Shown here: piece after piece, positions 1-6,742 of the stretch
Numbering within the stretch: the first letter of the stretch is position 1
How the letters are laid out: the number at the start of each line of letters is the position of its first letter
Assembly (NCBI GenBank): GCA_938027595.1
Contig: CALJAK010000008.1
Coordinates: forward strand, 62,001 to 126,000
Origin: an uncultured Thermoproteales archaeon
GTDB lineage: Archaea; Thermoproteota; Thermoprotei; Thermoproteales; Thermoproteaceae
DNA length: 64,000 nt
Direction: 5' to 3'
Notes under the pieces: generated by a model
Database searches by the model: none
Seen by the model: only the letters and a program-made list of their open reading frames with translations
What the model was told of the DNA's origin: nothing
Translations under genes and position numbers: made by a program

Positions 1-422
1 GCCATGGCTATACTGGCGCCAATTGCGGGGAGAGTTTGCGACAGAGTTCCCCCATTGTACGTAGCTTCGGGGGGCTCCGCCGTCTTAGCCGGGGGGCTTC
101 TACTCTGTATATACAGCTTAGAATCCTTGCAGATTATCCCCCGCTGCTCTTGATAGGCGTTGGCTTCGCTTTTTTCATAGTCCCCAATACGACGTTGGTG
201 TTGACTACTGCGCCTTCTAGAGGTTTCGGATCTGCCATAGTTGCCGAATCTAGAGTGTTGGGTCAATCTATGAGTAACGCATTAGCGGCGTATTTCCTAT
301 CGACAGGCGAGTTAACCTCAGGCGTGATTAACTTACTCTATACACTTGCGCTATTTGCAGCCATATCGATTTTCCTATCGGCCCTCCGCCTCATCCCATC
401 AAACCCCAGTCGGGGACTTTGA
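1..422 (+). pseudogene. MFS drug-exporter-type transporter, 3' part, frameshifted
   Basis: This is the C-terminal part of a 14-TM (DHA2/EmrB-like) major facilitator transporter cut by the left window edge. Positions 1-150 in frame 1 read as transporter sequence (PIAGRVCDRVPP, then a hydrophobic helix) and end at a TGA at 151-153. The protein continues in frame 3 from about 140 to the TGA at 420-422 (VGFAFFIVPNTT, SRGFGSAIVAESRVLGQSMS, then a last helix), which is typical of the final helices of this family. One extra C in the C5 run at 138-142 would join the two frames. It could be a real inactivating indel, slippage-dependent expression or a sequencing error. The 3' end overlaps the convergent nuoC gene by 32 bp. 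Confidence 0.75.
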
Positions 423-924
423 AATCTTTACGTAGTGGATACTGCGGCTGGCCTGTCTTTTCGTCTATACAACAATCTGGGTCGAGGAGAAAACGTTTTC
501 CCATGTGTGGATTCCCCTCAAACCATATTCCGAACATCTCGTGACATTCTCTCTCTTCGTAATCTGCCGAGGGGAATACGTCTGCAATTGAGTTGATTTT
601 CGGGTTGTCTCTAGGTATTTCAGTCCTGACGTGGAGTAGTTGATTTTCTAACCCAGGCGTGAGGTAGGAGGCGAAGACGTACATGACTAGAAACTTCTTC
701 TCCGTGGGGAAATCCATTGCGCTCAGCGAGAGGACGTGGTCGAACCCCAGAATTCTCGCCGTGGCTGCCACCTCCCGAATTTTCTCTGGCTTTACCATTA
801 CGCACAGATGGCCCTCTGGAGTAACGCCGTGGTCTATAAAAACGTCGCCGAGAGTCGCTTTGATTTTCTGGAGTAGTGCATGTTCGCCCTGCGGTGGGCA
901 CTTGGGTGGAGTCCTCGCAGTCAT
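391..924 (-). CDS. nuoC: NADH-quinone oxidoreductase (complex I-type) subunit C, 30 kDa
   Basis: This 177-residue protein matches the 30-kDa subunit of complex I and of F420H2-dehydrogenase-like complexes, part of the peripheral arm that carries electrons to quinone. Diagnostic parts are the C-terminal block ERECHEMFGIWFEGNP and the ending with FLLDP and PLRKDFKVPDW, which sits where the family pairs with subunit D. The start ATG overlaps the nuoB stop in an ATGA, so the two are translationally coupled; a longer in-frame reading upstream lies inside nuoB and is rejected. No nuoD follows, because the next gene is convergent. Confidence 0.93.
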   Translation of the reverse strand: MTARTPPKCPPQGEHALLQKIKATLGDVFIDHGVTPEGHLCVMVKPEKIREVAATARILGFDHVLSLSAMDFPTEKKFLVMYVFASYLTPGLENQLLHVRTEIPRDNPKINSIADVFPSADYEERECHEMFGIWFEGNPHMGKRFLLDPDCCIDEKTGQPQYPLRKDFKVPDWGLMG

Positions 925-1454
925 GCCGACTTGGCTGGCTGCTTGGGCTGGGGTAGGTATGGAGTTAGATCTACTTTCACTGGCTCTATCCCCGGCCCCG
1001 GCTTCCCCTTTATCTTGTTGTGTAACATAATGAACGCCCGCACCACGGCCTCCGGCGTTGGGGGACAGCCAGCTATATACACCTCCACTGGCACTACGGT
1101 GTCCACTTGCACCACGTGGTATGAATTCCAAAAGAGTCCCCCCCTCACGGCGCATGCCCCCATGGCGATTACGTACTTAGGCTCCGGCATTTGTTCATAT
1201 ACCTGCCTAAGCACTTTAGCCATCTTCCTCGTGATTGTGCCCTCCACTAACAATACGTTGCACTGTCTCATTGTGTGGAATGGGAGGACACCCCACCTCT
1301 CGGCGTCGAAACCAGGTCCAGCGGTGTGCGCCACCTCAACTCCACAACAACTCGTGACTAAGTGCACCGGCCAGAGACTCCACCTAACTCCCCAATTGAA
1401 GACTTTCTCTAGTTTGGCTTTCTTTAGTAAAAACTCTCTGAGAGCTTGAGACAT
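921..1454 (-). CDS. nuoB: NADH-quinone oxidoreductase (complex I-type) subunit B
   Basis: This 177-residue protein is the subunit that binds the terminal N2 [4Fe-4S] cluster beside the quinone site. The tandem cysteines in VTSCCGVEVA, the cysteine in MRQCNV and the one in AGCPPTPEAV are the expected ligands. The start at 1454 (MSQALREF) is chosen because an AT box (positions 1474-1483, reading tataaa on this strand) lies about 25 bp upstream, fitting a leaderless mRNA; an upstream ATG would place the box inside the gene. It heads a two-gene unit with nuoC. Other complex I subunits are not in the window. Confidence 0.94.
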   Translation of the reverse strand: MSQALREFLLKKAKLEKVFNWGVRWSLWPVHLVTSCCGVEVAHTAGPGFDAERWGVLPFHTMRQCNVLLVEGTITRKMAKVLRQVYEQMPEPKYVIAMGACAVRGGLFWNSYHVVQVDTVVPVEVYIAGCPPTPEAVVRAFIMLHNKIKGKPGPGIEPVKVDLTPYLPQPKQPAKSA

Positions 1455-1526
1455 ATAGAGAGAGGAACTCCAGTTTATATACATTGCCCACGGCAAAATT
1501 TTTAAAGTTAGCACTGTAGAGATACG

Positions 1527-1631
1527 GCGGCGGTAGTCTAGCCTGGTTTAGGATGGCGGCCTTCCATGCTCCGAGGAGAGCCGTTGATCCCGGGTGGGTT
1601 AACCCCGGGAATTCGAATCCCGGCCGCCGCA
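1527..1631 (+). tRNA. tRNA-Gly(TCC) with two introns
   Basis: The acceptor arms GCGGCGG (1527-1533) and CCGCCGC (1624-1630) pair, and a genomic CCA follows at 1632-1634. The anticodon TCC is at 1563-1565 in the loop CTTCCAA. A 12-nt intron (1567-1578) sits after position 37, the canonical site. A second insert of about 17 nt (1595-1611) interrupts the T arm between positions 53 and 54; removing it gives a normal T arm, CCGGG-TTCGAAT-CCCGG. The spliced product is 76 nt including the discriminator A and resembles archaeal tRNA-Gly throughout. Exact splice points are inferred because the flanks are repetitive. Confidence 0.9.
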
Positions 1632-1635
1632 CCAA

Positions 1636-2370
1636 TTATCTCTTCTCGAGCAATATGTCGAGAGATTTCCTCTCTAGCGAGCTGAGTGCTCGCCAAATAG
1701 CTACACAACCCGCCGCCTGGCTAGATTTACACTTCTCATACCTACCCACAGCCTCCTCGGCCTTTTTCTCATCCACAGGCTGTCTCCTCGCCAAGGCTCT
1801 CAACACGGCGAGCGTCTCGTTGACGCACTCCATCTGCGGCCCTTGCGTCGTCTCCACAGTGCCGTCTTTCCGGTGTGTAGACATGTACACTGTGCAAGTG
1901 CCGTCGTCGTATGATATCTCTAACTTCGTCGCTTGGCGCTCCCCCAAGGCGGGAGATATGTCGAAATTCGCCACGTGCCTCAAGAGCTTCATGCCGAGTG
2001 TTATAGACTTCCAATCTAACTGACTCACTAGCTTGTAAGCCACTTGCTTCAAGGCGAGAATCTCCTGGGCGGTGAGTTGATGTGGCTCTTTGGCGAGGAG
2101 TTCGTCAATTTTCTCAAGCTCCTCCTGCGTGACCGGCCCCGCCGCAGTGAGACTCTTCACCACAGCCACCTCGGCTGGAGTTATGAGACCCTTAGCCATC
2201 AGTATAGACGAGAGATATTCAAAGAGTACGTGATCTCTCTCACGTTTCCTTATGAGCTCTGCGTAGAGTGGGATGAGGTAAAGCTCTAGAGACTTCACAA
2301 GTTTGTACGTGAGTAAACCAAGCGCAATCACGCCCACCGCCAACGCAGCCACCACAATCGTCAAATCCAC
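1636..2370 (-). CDS. Membrane-anchored protein of unknown function
   Basis: I do not recognise this 244-residue protein. Residues 3-22 form one hydrophobic helix (DLTIVVAALAVGVIALGLL), followed by basic, charged and helical sequence, so it is probably N-terminally anchored with a cytoplasmic or extracellular body. The C-terminal third holds four scattered cysteines (GTCTVY, QMECVN, EKCKSS, AGCVAI). The GTG start at 2370 is chosen because an AT box lies 16-26 bp upstream; an ATG at 2415 would run into the divergent THUMP gene. The stop lies two bases past the encoded CCA end of the convergent tRNA-Gly. Divergent partner: the THUMP protein at 2414. Confidence 0.75.
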   Translation of the reverse strand: MDLTIVVAALAVGVIALGLLTYKLVKSLELYLIPLYAELIRKRERDHVLFEYLSSILMAKGLITPAEVAVVKSLTAAGPVTQEELEKIDELLAKEPHQLTAQEILALKQVAYKLVSQLDWKSITLGMKLLRHVANFDISPALGERQATKLEISYDDGTCTVYMSTHRKDGTVETTQGPQMECVNETLAVLRALARRQPVDEKKAEEAVGRYEKCKSSQAAGCVAIWRALSSLERKSLDILLEKR

Positions 2371-2385
2371 AAGTAACTTTGTTTG

Positions 2386-2396
2386 AAATATAAAAA
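2386..2396. promoter_or_regulatory. Single AT box shared by divergent genes
   Basis: AAATATAAAAA lies 18-28 bp before the ATG at 2414 (+) and 16-26 bp before the GTG at 2370 (-), with no other AT-rich box between the two starts. It probably serves as TATA box in both directions for leaderless transcripts. Confidence 0.55.
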
Positions 2397-2413
2397 TGTG
2401 TTTCGTGAATTCC

Positions 2414-2941
2414 ATGGCTTGGAACTTGGTAGTGGCCACCGGCTGGCGACAGGAGAGACTGTGCATAGAAGAACTATACAAAATTGGAGACGAAGTAGGG
2501 CTAAGAGTGGGAGAGGTGTGGTTCACTGGATTCGACGGGCTATTGACAGCCAGAGTCGAGGGAAACCCAGTAGAGTTTGTAAAACTACTAAAAGACATTG
2601 TGCAAAACAATTACTACATACCCCGCTACGTCCTCAGAGCTACGCCAATAATGACAGTGGTAAAGACAGACCTCGACGAGATACAGAAAGCGGCGGGGGA
2701 GTTGGCGCAGATGTACATACTTCCACAAGAAAGTTTCAAAATAGAGTTGAAAAAACGCGGCGTTAAATACGACAGAACAGCCATAATTGAGTACGTAGCC
2801 AAAGCAATAAACCGCAAAGTCGATTTGACAAAACCAGACAAAATACTCTGGATAGAGATGTTCCCCACAAAGACGGGACTATCTGTAATACTAGAAGAAG
2901 AAAACTTCTCTCTAATGAAGACAAGAACCCCCCCATCGTAA
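2414..2941 (+). CDS. THUMP-domain RNA-binding protein
   Basis: This 175-residue protein looks like a stand-alone THUMP protein of the Tan1/THUMPD1 type, which helps modify tRNA (in eukaryotes, N4-acetylcytidine at position 12). The N-terminal alpha/beta part (MAWNLVVATGW to about residue 60) and the later VDLTKPDKILWIEMFPTKTG block, a typical THUMP ending (V-x-L-x-x-P-D), support this. No methyltransferase motif is present. The ATG at 2414 is preferred to the one at 2396, which lies inside the probable TATA box. The next gene downstream on this strand is at 3504. Confidence 0.8.
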   Translation: MAWNLVVATGWRQERLCIEELYKIGDEVGLRVGEVWFTGFDGLLTARVEGNPVEFVKLLKDIVQNNYYIPRYVLRATPIMTVVKTDLDEIQKAAGELAQMYILPQESFKIELKKRGVKYDRTAIIEYVAKAINRKVDLTKPDKILWIEMFPTKTGLSVILEEENFSLMKTRTPPS

Positions 2942-3476
2942 CTCAAGAAAGCGGCAACTCCCACAACGCAATTCCCCATCCAACAGTCACAAAGCTCAAC
3001 ACAGCCGCCACTTCGTTCAGCCGCCACATCGCCCCGCAGCTCCGACCCCCCAGCCACACCCCCCACCGCGGTCCACGCCACGTGACAAACCCACACAAAC
3101 CCAAGCAGCCAGCTGACGATAGCCAAAAACCCTCCGCTCCCACCGCGGCGGTAGAGGGGCCGTACTCAGACTCCGCCAAAGCGAAACTTCACCCAACCCA
3201 CAACAACGCCACGACTACGCCGGCGCTGAGTCTCACACAATCTCCAGACCCTCAAGCACTAGAGTTTTCACAGTAAGCAATAACCACAATATAACTAGAG
3301 CCAGACACAATACACAAATCGCTCACCAGCCACGAGAGACACACAGAGTGAGATCTAAACCCACACAAGCCTACACCACAAAACCACGAACCCCACCCCA
3401 GCTCGGGCACCCCCGCCAGCAGACGTACCCCCACTCCTAGACGCGAAGTGTGTATATTCGTACACGTAACACGCAC
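2942..3476. other. Strand-biased stretch with no intact gene
   Basis: About 535 bp with very few G and T on the given strand (so G/T-rich on the other) and no convincing intact gene. Short reading frames exist on both strands but have odd composition. The part nearest 2943 may be a decayed membrane-protein gene (separate entry); between 3180 and 3476 I see nothing I can name. C6 runs at 3046-3051 and 3059-3064 are potential slippage sites. Confidence 0.5.
2943..3179 (-). pseudogene. Possible decayed small membrane-protein gene
   Basis: On the minus strand one frame encodes a hydrophobic segment (AIVSWLLGFVWVCHVAWTAV, about 3067-3126), while another frame encodes the following hydrophobic end (EVAAVLSFVTVGWGIALWEL) before the TGA at 2943. 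Removing one base from the C6 run at 3046-3051 joins them into a two-helix protein of about 60 residues. This is a reading-frame argument only; G/T-rich sequence easily produces hydrophobic residues by chance, so it may be non-coding. Confidence 0.25.
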
Positions 3477-3486
3477 TATATTTAAA
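3477..3486 (+). promoter_or_regulatory. TATA box for the small membrane protein at 3504
   Basis: TATATTTAAA, centred about 22 bp before the ATG at 3504. It marks the change from the C/A-rich stretch upstream to AT-richer sequence. Confidence 0.5.
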
Positions 3487-3503
3487 TGTAGTAATTGTAT
3501 GAC

Positions 3504-3779
3504 ATGCATTTTCTGATTTCACTGATAGTGTCGTATATATTTACTCTATTGGGATTGCTTTCGTTAGGGTCGTTCCTCAAACCTGATGCTATTACTGCAA
3601 CACTTACATCTCGCTATGGCCACATAGCTTTGTTCATAATTAGTTTACAATACGCAATTGTGCTCAGATACAACCTACTCGTTTCTGTTGCAAAAGACAT
3701 GTCTAGACGTTCCCACATCGCCTCTGTTGCAGCACTTGTATTCATCTTTATCTTTTTTTCATTTCTCTACTTTTTTTAG
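3504..3779 (+). CDS. Small three-helix membrane protein, unknown function
   Basis: This 91-residue protein has three hydrophobic segments: residues 3-22 (FLISLIVSYIFTLLGLLSLG), about 42-58 (HIALFIISLQYAIVL) and 74-91 (ASVAALVFIFIFFSFLYFF). The last is encoded by T-rich DNA running into the stop, which could also act as a terminator. The ATG at 3504 fits the TATA box at 3477-3486; a TTG at 3495 would add three residues. No family recognised. AT-richer than the informational genes around it, and part of a run of small membrane proteins. Confidence 0.6.
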   Translation: MHFLISLIVSYIFTLLGLLSLGSFLKPDAITATLTSRYGHIALFIISLQYAIVLRYNLLVSVAKDMSRRSHIASVAALVFIFIFFSFLYFF

Positions 3780-3985
3780 TTCTAGTATTCTGCCGGAAAG
3801 AGTTTTTGAACACGGAATGGAGTTTGATGATTTGCTACTCTCGTAGCTCTTAATTATCTCGTGTGTTCTAGTTATTTTACTTTCTTTATACGTACAAACG
3901 GATATTACATGTCGATTGTTGCTATTCTTACATTTGCATTTGATAAAATTGCATTTGACAATGGGGAATCATTCACTACACGTTA

Positions 3986-4234
3986 GTGTATTTAATTGCT
4001 GGTTGTGTGTTGTTACTGTTTGTGTATTTCAATCCCCGTTCGTTGATGAATAATTTCGCCAGGGGGACGTACGCCATGTTTGGTTTGACGTTGATTTCCA
4101 TCGGTTTGATTCCGATATCGATACTTAGAACAGTGTTCATGACCTATTTAGCATTTCTATTTGACGTATATCTACAACGGAAAATACTGCAGCGTCAAGC
4201 GACAGAGAGCAAAAACGATGAGAACTCGACGTGA
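3986..4234 (+). CDS. Small two-helix membrane protein, unknown function
   Basis: This 82-residue protein has two hydrophobic segments (residues 2-14 and about 30-58) and a charged C-terminal tail (QRQATESKNDENST). The GTG start at 3986 is the first start codon after an in-frame stop; no clear TATA box lies at the right distance. In the 206 bp upstream (3780-3985) other frames give short hydrophobic peptides, for example one starting at 3909 (MSIVAILTFAFDKIAF) and stopping at 3984-3986, so this may be the 3' part of a broken longer gene. Confidence is therefore limited. Confidence 0.45.
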   Translation: MYLIAGCVLLLFVYFNPRSLMNNFARGTYAMFGLTLISIGLIPISILRTVFMTYLAFLFDVYLQRKILQRQATESKNDENST

Positions 4235-4306
4235 AACACGACAACAGGCGGAGGCTTCACGGAACGCGACGTCGGGATAGCGTTGGGCGTTGACGCATCC
4301 CAGCGG

Positions 4307-4579
4307 TTAAAATACCGCAATTCTCCCGCACATAGATAACATCTTCAACGGACCTATGGGTTTCTGGCCCGGTTTTATATCGCCCGGTAGATATGTACAG
4401 ACGTATACGTCGTAATCCCGAGGCACTTCCGCACTTCTGCCCCCAGCTGCTAGAATTATAGCCATGTCTACGCCTTTGAATATTTCCAATATCTCGTTAT
4501 TAAAATTCGGGGAAATTATCAATAGACACAGAGAGTACTTCTTGCTTACTTGTTCCTCTTCATCCAAAACTTCATCCAT
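4307..4579 (-). CDS. Unknown small protein paired with a TusA-like protein
   Basis: This 90-residue reading frame starts inside the 3' end of the TusA-like gene (34-bp overlap if the ATG at 4579 is used; a TTG at 4567 would shorten it). It has an alpha/beta-looking core (SLCLLIISPNFNNEILEIF, then VDMAIILAAGG and YDVYVCTYLPGD). Two cysteines could be functional. Pairing with a TusA-like protein suggests a sulfur-relay or redox role of the DsrE type, but the sequence is too short and divergent for me to assign that family. Confidence 0.6.
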   Translation of the reverse strand: MDEVLDEEEQVSKKYSLCLLIISPNFNNEILEIFKGVDMAIILAAGGRSAEVPRDYDVYVCTYLPGDIKPGQKPIGPLKMLSMCGRIAVF

Positions 4580-4779
4580 CCGCCTTCTAATTCCTCAATT
4601 TTTACAATTTCGTTTTTAGTAAACTTCGCCCACACTCTCAAGTCTTCTTTAGCACATACATCGTCGGTAATTATCTCTAAAATGCCGCCGATTGGCACTT
4701 CGGAGAGTTCTCTATTCACTACTACCGGTCCTAAACAATGCGATCCAGAAATTTTTACCGATTTATGTGGAGCGTCCAC
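4546..4779 (-). CDS. TusA/SirA-like small protein
   Basis: This 77-residue protein has the TusA layout: an early cysteine followed by a hydrophobic strand, then IGGILEIITDDVCAKEDL, the usual G-x-x-x-x-V-x-x-D-D block, then a final strand KIEELEGGWMKFWMKR. TusA proteins carry persulfide sulfur on the cysteine of a CPxP motif; here it reads HCLGPVV, so the first proline is lost although the cysteine stays. The GTG start at 4779 has AT-rich sequence upstream. It is transcribed with the overlapping gene at 4307. Compare the canonical TusA at 61579. Confidence 0.72.
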   Translation of the reverse strand: MDAPHKSVKISGSHCLGPVVVNRELSEVPIGGILEIITDDVCAKEDLRVWAKFTKNEIVKIEELEGGWMKFWMKRNK

Positions 4780-4862
4780 GGAATATTACAATAATTGAAA
4801 TATGAATATTATTGCCAGGACGTCGGCGACAAATTTTTAACTTTCTACAAAACATACATACA

Positions 4863-4957
4863 GCGGCGGTAGCTCAGCCTGGTCAGAGCGCTCTGGGGCG
4901 GAGCCCCGCGTAGGGCTCATAACCGGGAAGTCCCGGGTTCAAATCCCGGCCGCCGCA
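4863..4957 (+). tRNA. Elongator tRNA-Met(CAT) with a non-canonical intron
   Basis: The acceptor arms GCGGCGG (4863-4869) and CCGCCGC (4950-4956) pair; the discriminator is A and no CCA is encoded. The loop CTCATAA gives anticodon CAT at 4918-4920. The anticodon stem forms only after removing a 20-nt insert at 4894-4913, between positions 29 and 30, giving CTCGG/CCGGG. The spliced length is 75 nt. G1-C72 and the overall match favour the elongator rather than the initiator (which starts A1-U72 in archaea). An AT box (TTTTTAAC, about 4834-4841) precedes it. The 3' end overlaps the convergent HAD gene by 19 bp. Confidence 0.92.
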
Positions 4958-5625
4958 TTTTTCGCCACTTCTCTCAAATAATTCGCCAACTCTCTCTGGG
5001 GGATCGGGATGAGGCCCTCCCCCAAGTGGTTGTTGTAGTTGTGTCTCACTAAAATTTTGACATCGGCGAGTCGCCACGCCGGCAGGTCGTTTTCGCTATC
5101 GCCTAGATAAACCACGTAACTCACGCCAAGCAGCGCTTTCAACAACCTCACGGCATCTCCCTTATCTCGACTCGATGCGTAGACGTCCACAAAGGGATGT
5201 TGTTTATACCTCACCACTCTAAACCCCACGGATTCGGCTCGGGCGAGAAACTCCCTCAGCCCAGCCGGGGGGCTGCCTGCGTCGCGCCAATCCACCGTAA
5301 TCCCCGCCAGTTTGCCAGAAGAAGTGAACTTTCTGTAAACCCGCCCCCCGATGGAAGACGCCAACTCCTCCAAACCCCCCCTGACGTCGTTTGCTTCAGC
5401 CACATAGCCGCCAGCCTTCACCTCAATGCCGTTGATACAACCGTAGCCATGCGCAAAGGGGATTCGCCTCTCCACAAATTCACAATCCTTAGTAGTGACG
5501 ATAGCCAGCTTCACGTACTTCGCCAATTCTCTCAACGCGTCTAAAACTTCAACATCGGGCTCCCCGCCGTATACTAACTCGGGCGGCACCAAAGTACCGT
5601 CGTAATCTGTAAACAGACCCAACAC
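4939..5625 (-). CDS. HAD-superfamily sugar-phosphate phosphatase
   Basis: This 228-residue protein has all four HAD motifs: FTDYDGTLVP (nucleophile and acid Asp) at the N-terminus, the threonines in IVTTKDC near residue 45, a lysine in SRDKGDAVRLL near 170, and GDSENDLPAW near 195. The insert between motifs II and III and the last motif resemble Cof/mannosyl-3-phosphoglycerate or trehalose/sucrose-phosphate phosphatases, so a compatible-solute or sugar role is likely but the substrate is not known. The GTG start at 5625 fits an AT box at 5643-5651. Its last codons and stop lie inside the T arm and acceptor stem of the convergent tRNA-Met. Confidence 0.82.
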   Translation of the reverse strand: MLGLFTDYDGTLVPPELVYGGEPDVEVLDALRELAKYVKLAIVTTKDCEFVERRIPFAHGYGCINGIEVKAGGYVAEANDVRGGLEELASSIGGRVYRKFTSSGKLAGITVDWRDAGSPPAGLREFLARAESVGFRVVRYKQHPFVDVYASSRDKGDAVRLLKALLGVSYVVYLGDSENDLPAWRLADVKILVRHNYNNHLGEGLIPIPQRELANYLREVAKNAAAGI

Positions 5626-5742
5626 AACACCAAAATACACCAGATATAAATACAACCGCGCGCCGCACAATTCCCCAAACGCCAACAAGAACGCCCATTA
5701 CAACCACCGGACCCACCGCCATGATTGAAGCCATGTCATCGT

Positions 5743-6333
5743 TTATCTGTCTTCATGTCTCTTACGTTTCTTCCGGTCGAGCGCGCAGAAGAGTTCAAAC
5801 AGTATGTATAAGAGCTCAGACAGAAAGCTAAACTTGCTAAACAAAATGGATAGTATGAGAAATCCGTCTTCACGAATCTTTTTACGACTCATATCTTTCT
5901 CACACTCACGTACGTATGAGCGCGCAAACGGAATGCTAAACACAGCGGATGGTATGAGGACAACTATGAAACTACCCCACAGCGAAAAACGTTTCCACAT
6001 TTCTCCAAACTCGGGAACAATATGAAATACTGTATCATCTTTAGGCAAAAACACAAACATCCACAATAGAACCGTCAACAAAAGCGGCAATGTATATGTA
6101 CCATCAATATACAGTTTCAATTTATCGTCGTTTATCTCTTTCTCTGTCAACGTAAGTAGATAGGAACAAATTACGGAGTATGCACCAACTACAACAATCG
6201 TGATAGCGATAATACTAGGCAGAATCCCGAGGAAATTCTCATAACTTTTAAGGAAACGTTCAAAATCGCCCCTTGGAAAACTAATAACAAATTCAATAAC
6301 AACTGAAAATATAACTGCAAGTATAGCATACAT
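5743..6333 (-). CDS. Multi-pass membrane protein, unknown function
   Basis: This 196-residue protein has about four or five hydrophobic segments: residues 1-18, 36-60, 78-95, 115-133 and 158-176. It has a basic C-terminal tail (DRKKRKRHEDR). No conserved motif points to a family. The gene is clearly AT-richer than its neighbours, as is its upstream region to about 6420, which suggests a foreign or fast-evolving origin. The ATG at 6333 is used; an AT-rich block lies about 50-65 bp upstream. Confidence 0.65.
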   Translation of the reverse strand: MYAILAVIFSVVIEFVISFPRGDFERFLKSYENFLGILPSIIAITIVVVGAYSVICSYLLTLTEKEINDDKLKLYIDGTYTLPLLLTVLLWMFVFLPKDDTVFHIVPEFGEMWKRFSLWGSFIVVLIPSAVFSIPFARSYVRECEKDMSRKKIREDGFLILSILFSKFSFLSELLYILFELFCALDRKKRKRHEDR

Positions 6334-6405
6334 AAGTCCATACGCATAATAACGAAAGAAATACCTAGAAAACGTATTGAAAAAACATAAATATTTAAAT
6401 GTTTA

Positions 6406-6705
6406 TCAGCATCTAATACACCCAAGAAAGTGATATGCAAGTGCTGACGCGATAGCACCTACAGAGACGAAGGCAACACTGAGTGCATACTTGTGAGCAG
6501 CCTCAGCAGTCCCAGCAATAATGCGAGCATGCAACCAAGCAGCAACCCCATAAGCAACCCCTGTACCGAATATTCCCCCAACGATAACTCCGCACGTTAC
6601 AGCACGTTTGAGAACTCCAGTCGTTTCATAAGTGTAATGTCCAGCAATGAACCCAGCTACCGCCCAAGCAAGTAGACCGGCCACTACCACCACCCATACC
6701 GACAT
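6406..6705 (-). CDS. Small membrane protein, unknown function
   Basis: This protein of about 99 residues is mostly hydrophobic with three segments: residues 2-21 (SVWVVVVAGLLAWAVAGFIA), about 38-58 and 72-93. It is glycine and alanine rich. The start is uncertain: ATG at 6705 puts the first helix at the N-terminus, while ATG at 6756 would add 17 polar residues and overlap the preceding gene's stop by 14 bp with a GAGGGAG directly in front. It follows the secreted-protein gene at 6743 in the same direction and may be its operon partner. Confidence 0.55.
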   Translation of the reverse strand: MSVWVVVVAGLLAWAVAGFIAGHYTYETTGVLKRAVTCGVIVGGIFGTGVAYGVAAWLHARIIAGTAEAAHKYALSVAFVSVGAIASALAYHFLGCIRC

Positions 6706-6742
6706 CGTAGCGCTTTGTATTGGCGAGTCTATTGATGTGCCC

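Noticed and set aside
683-1449. Long plus-strand reading frames opposite nuoB and nuoC
   Set aside because: They lie antisense to genes with clear family motifs and have no recognisable composition or promoter.
2396-2413. Upstream ATG for the THUMP protein
   Set aside because: It falls at the end of the probable TATA box, and the ATG at 2414 has the correct spacing.
3082-3276. Plus-strand 64-residue frame rich in Pro, Ser and Thr
   Set aside because: It reflects the C/A-rich composition of the stretch; no start signal, no hydrophobic core, no coupling to a neighbour.
4863-4957. Initiator tRNA-Met
   Set aside because: The first pair is G1-C72 and the body matches archaeal elongator tRNA-Met; the initiator normally begins with A1-U72.
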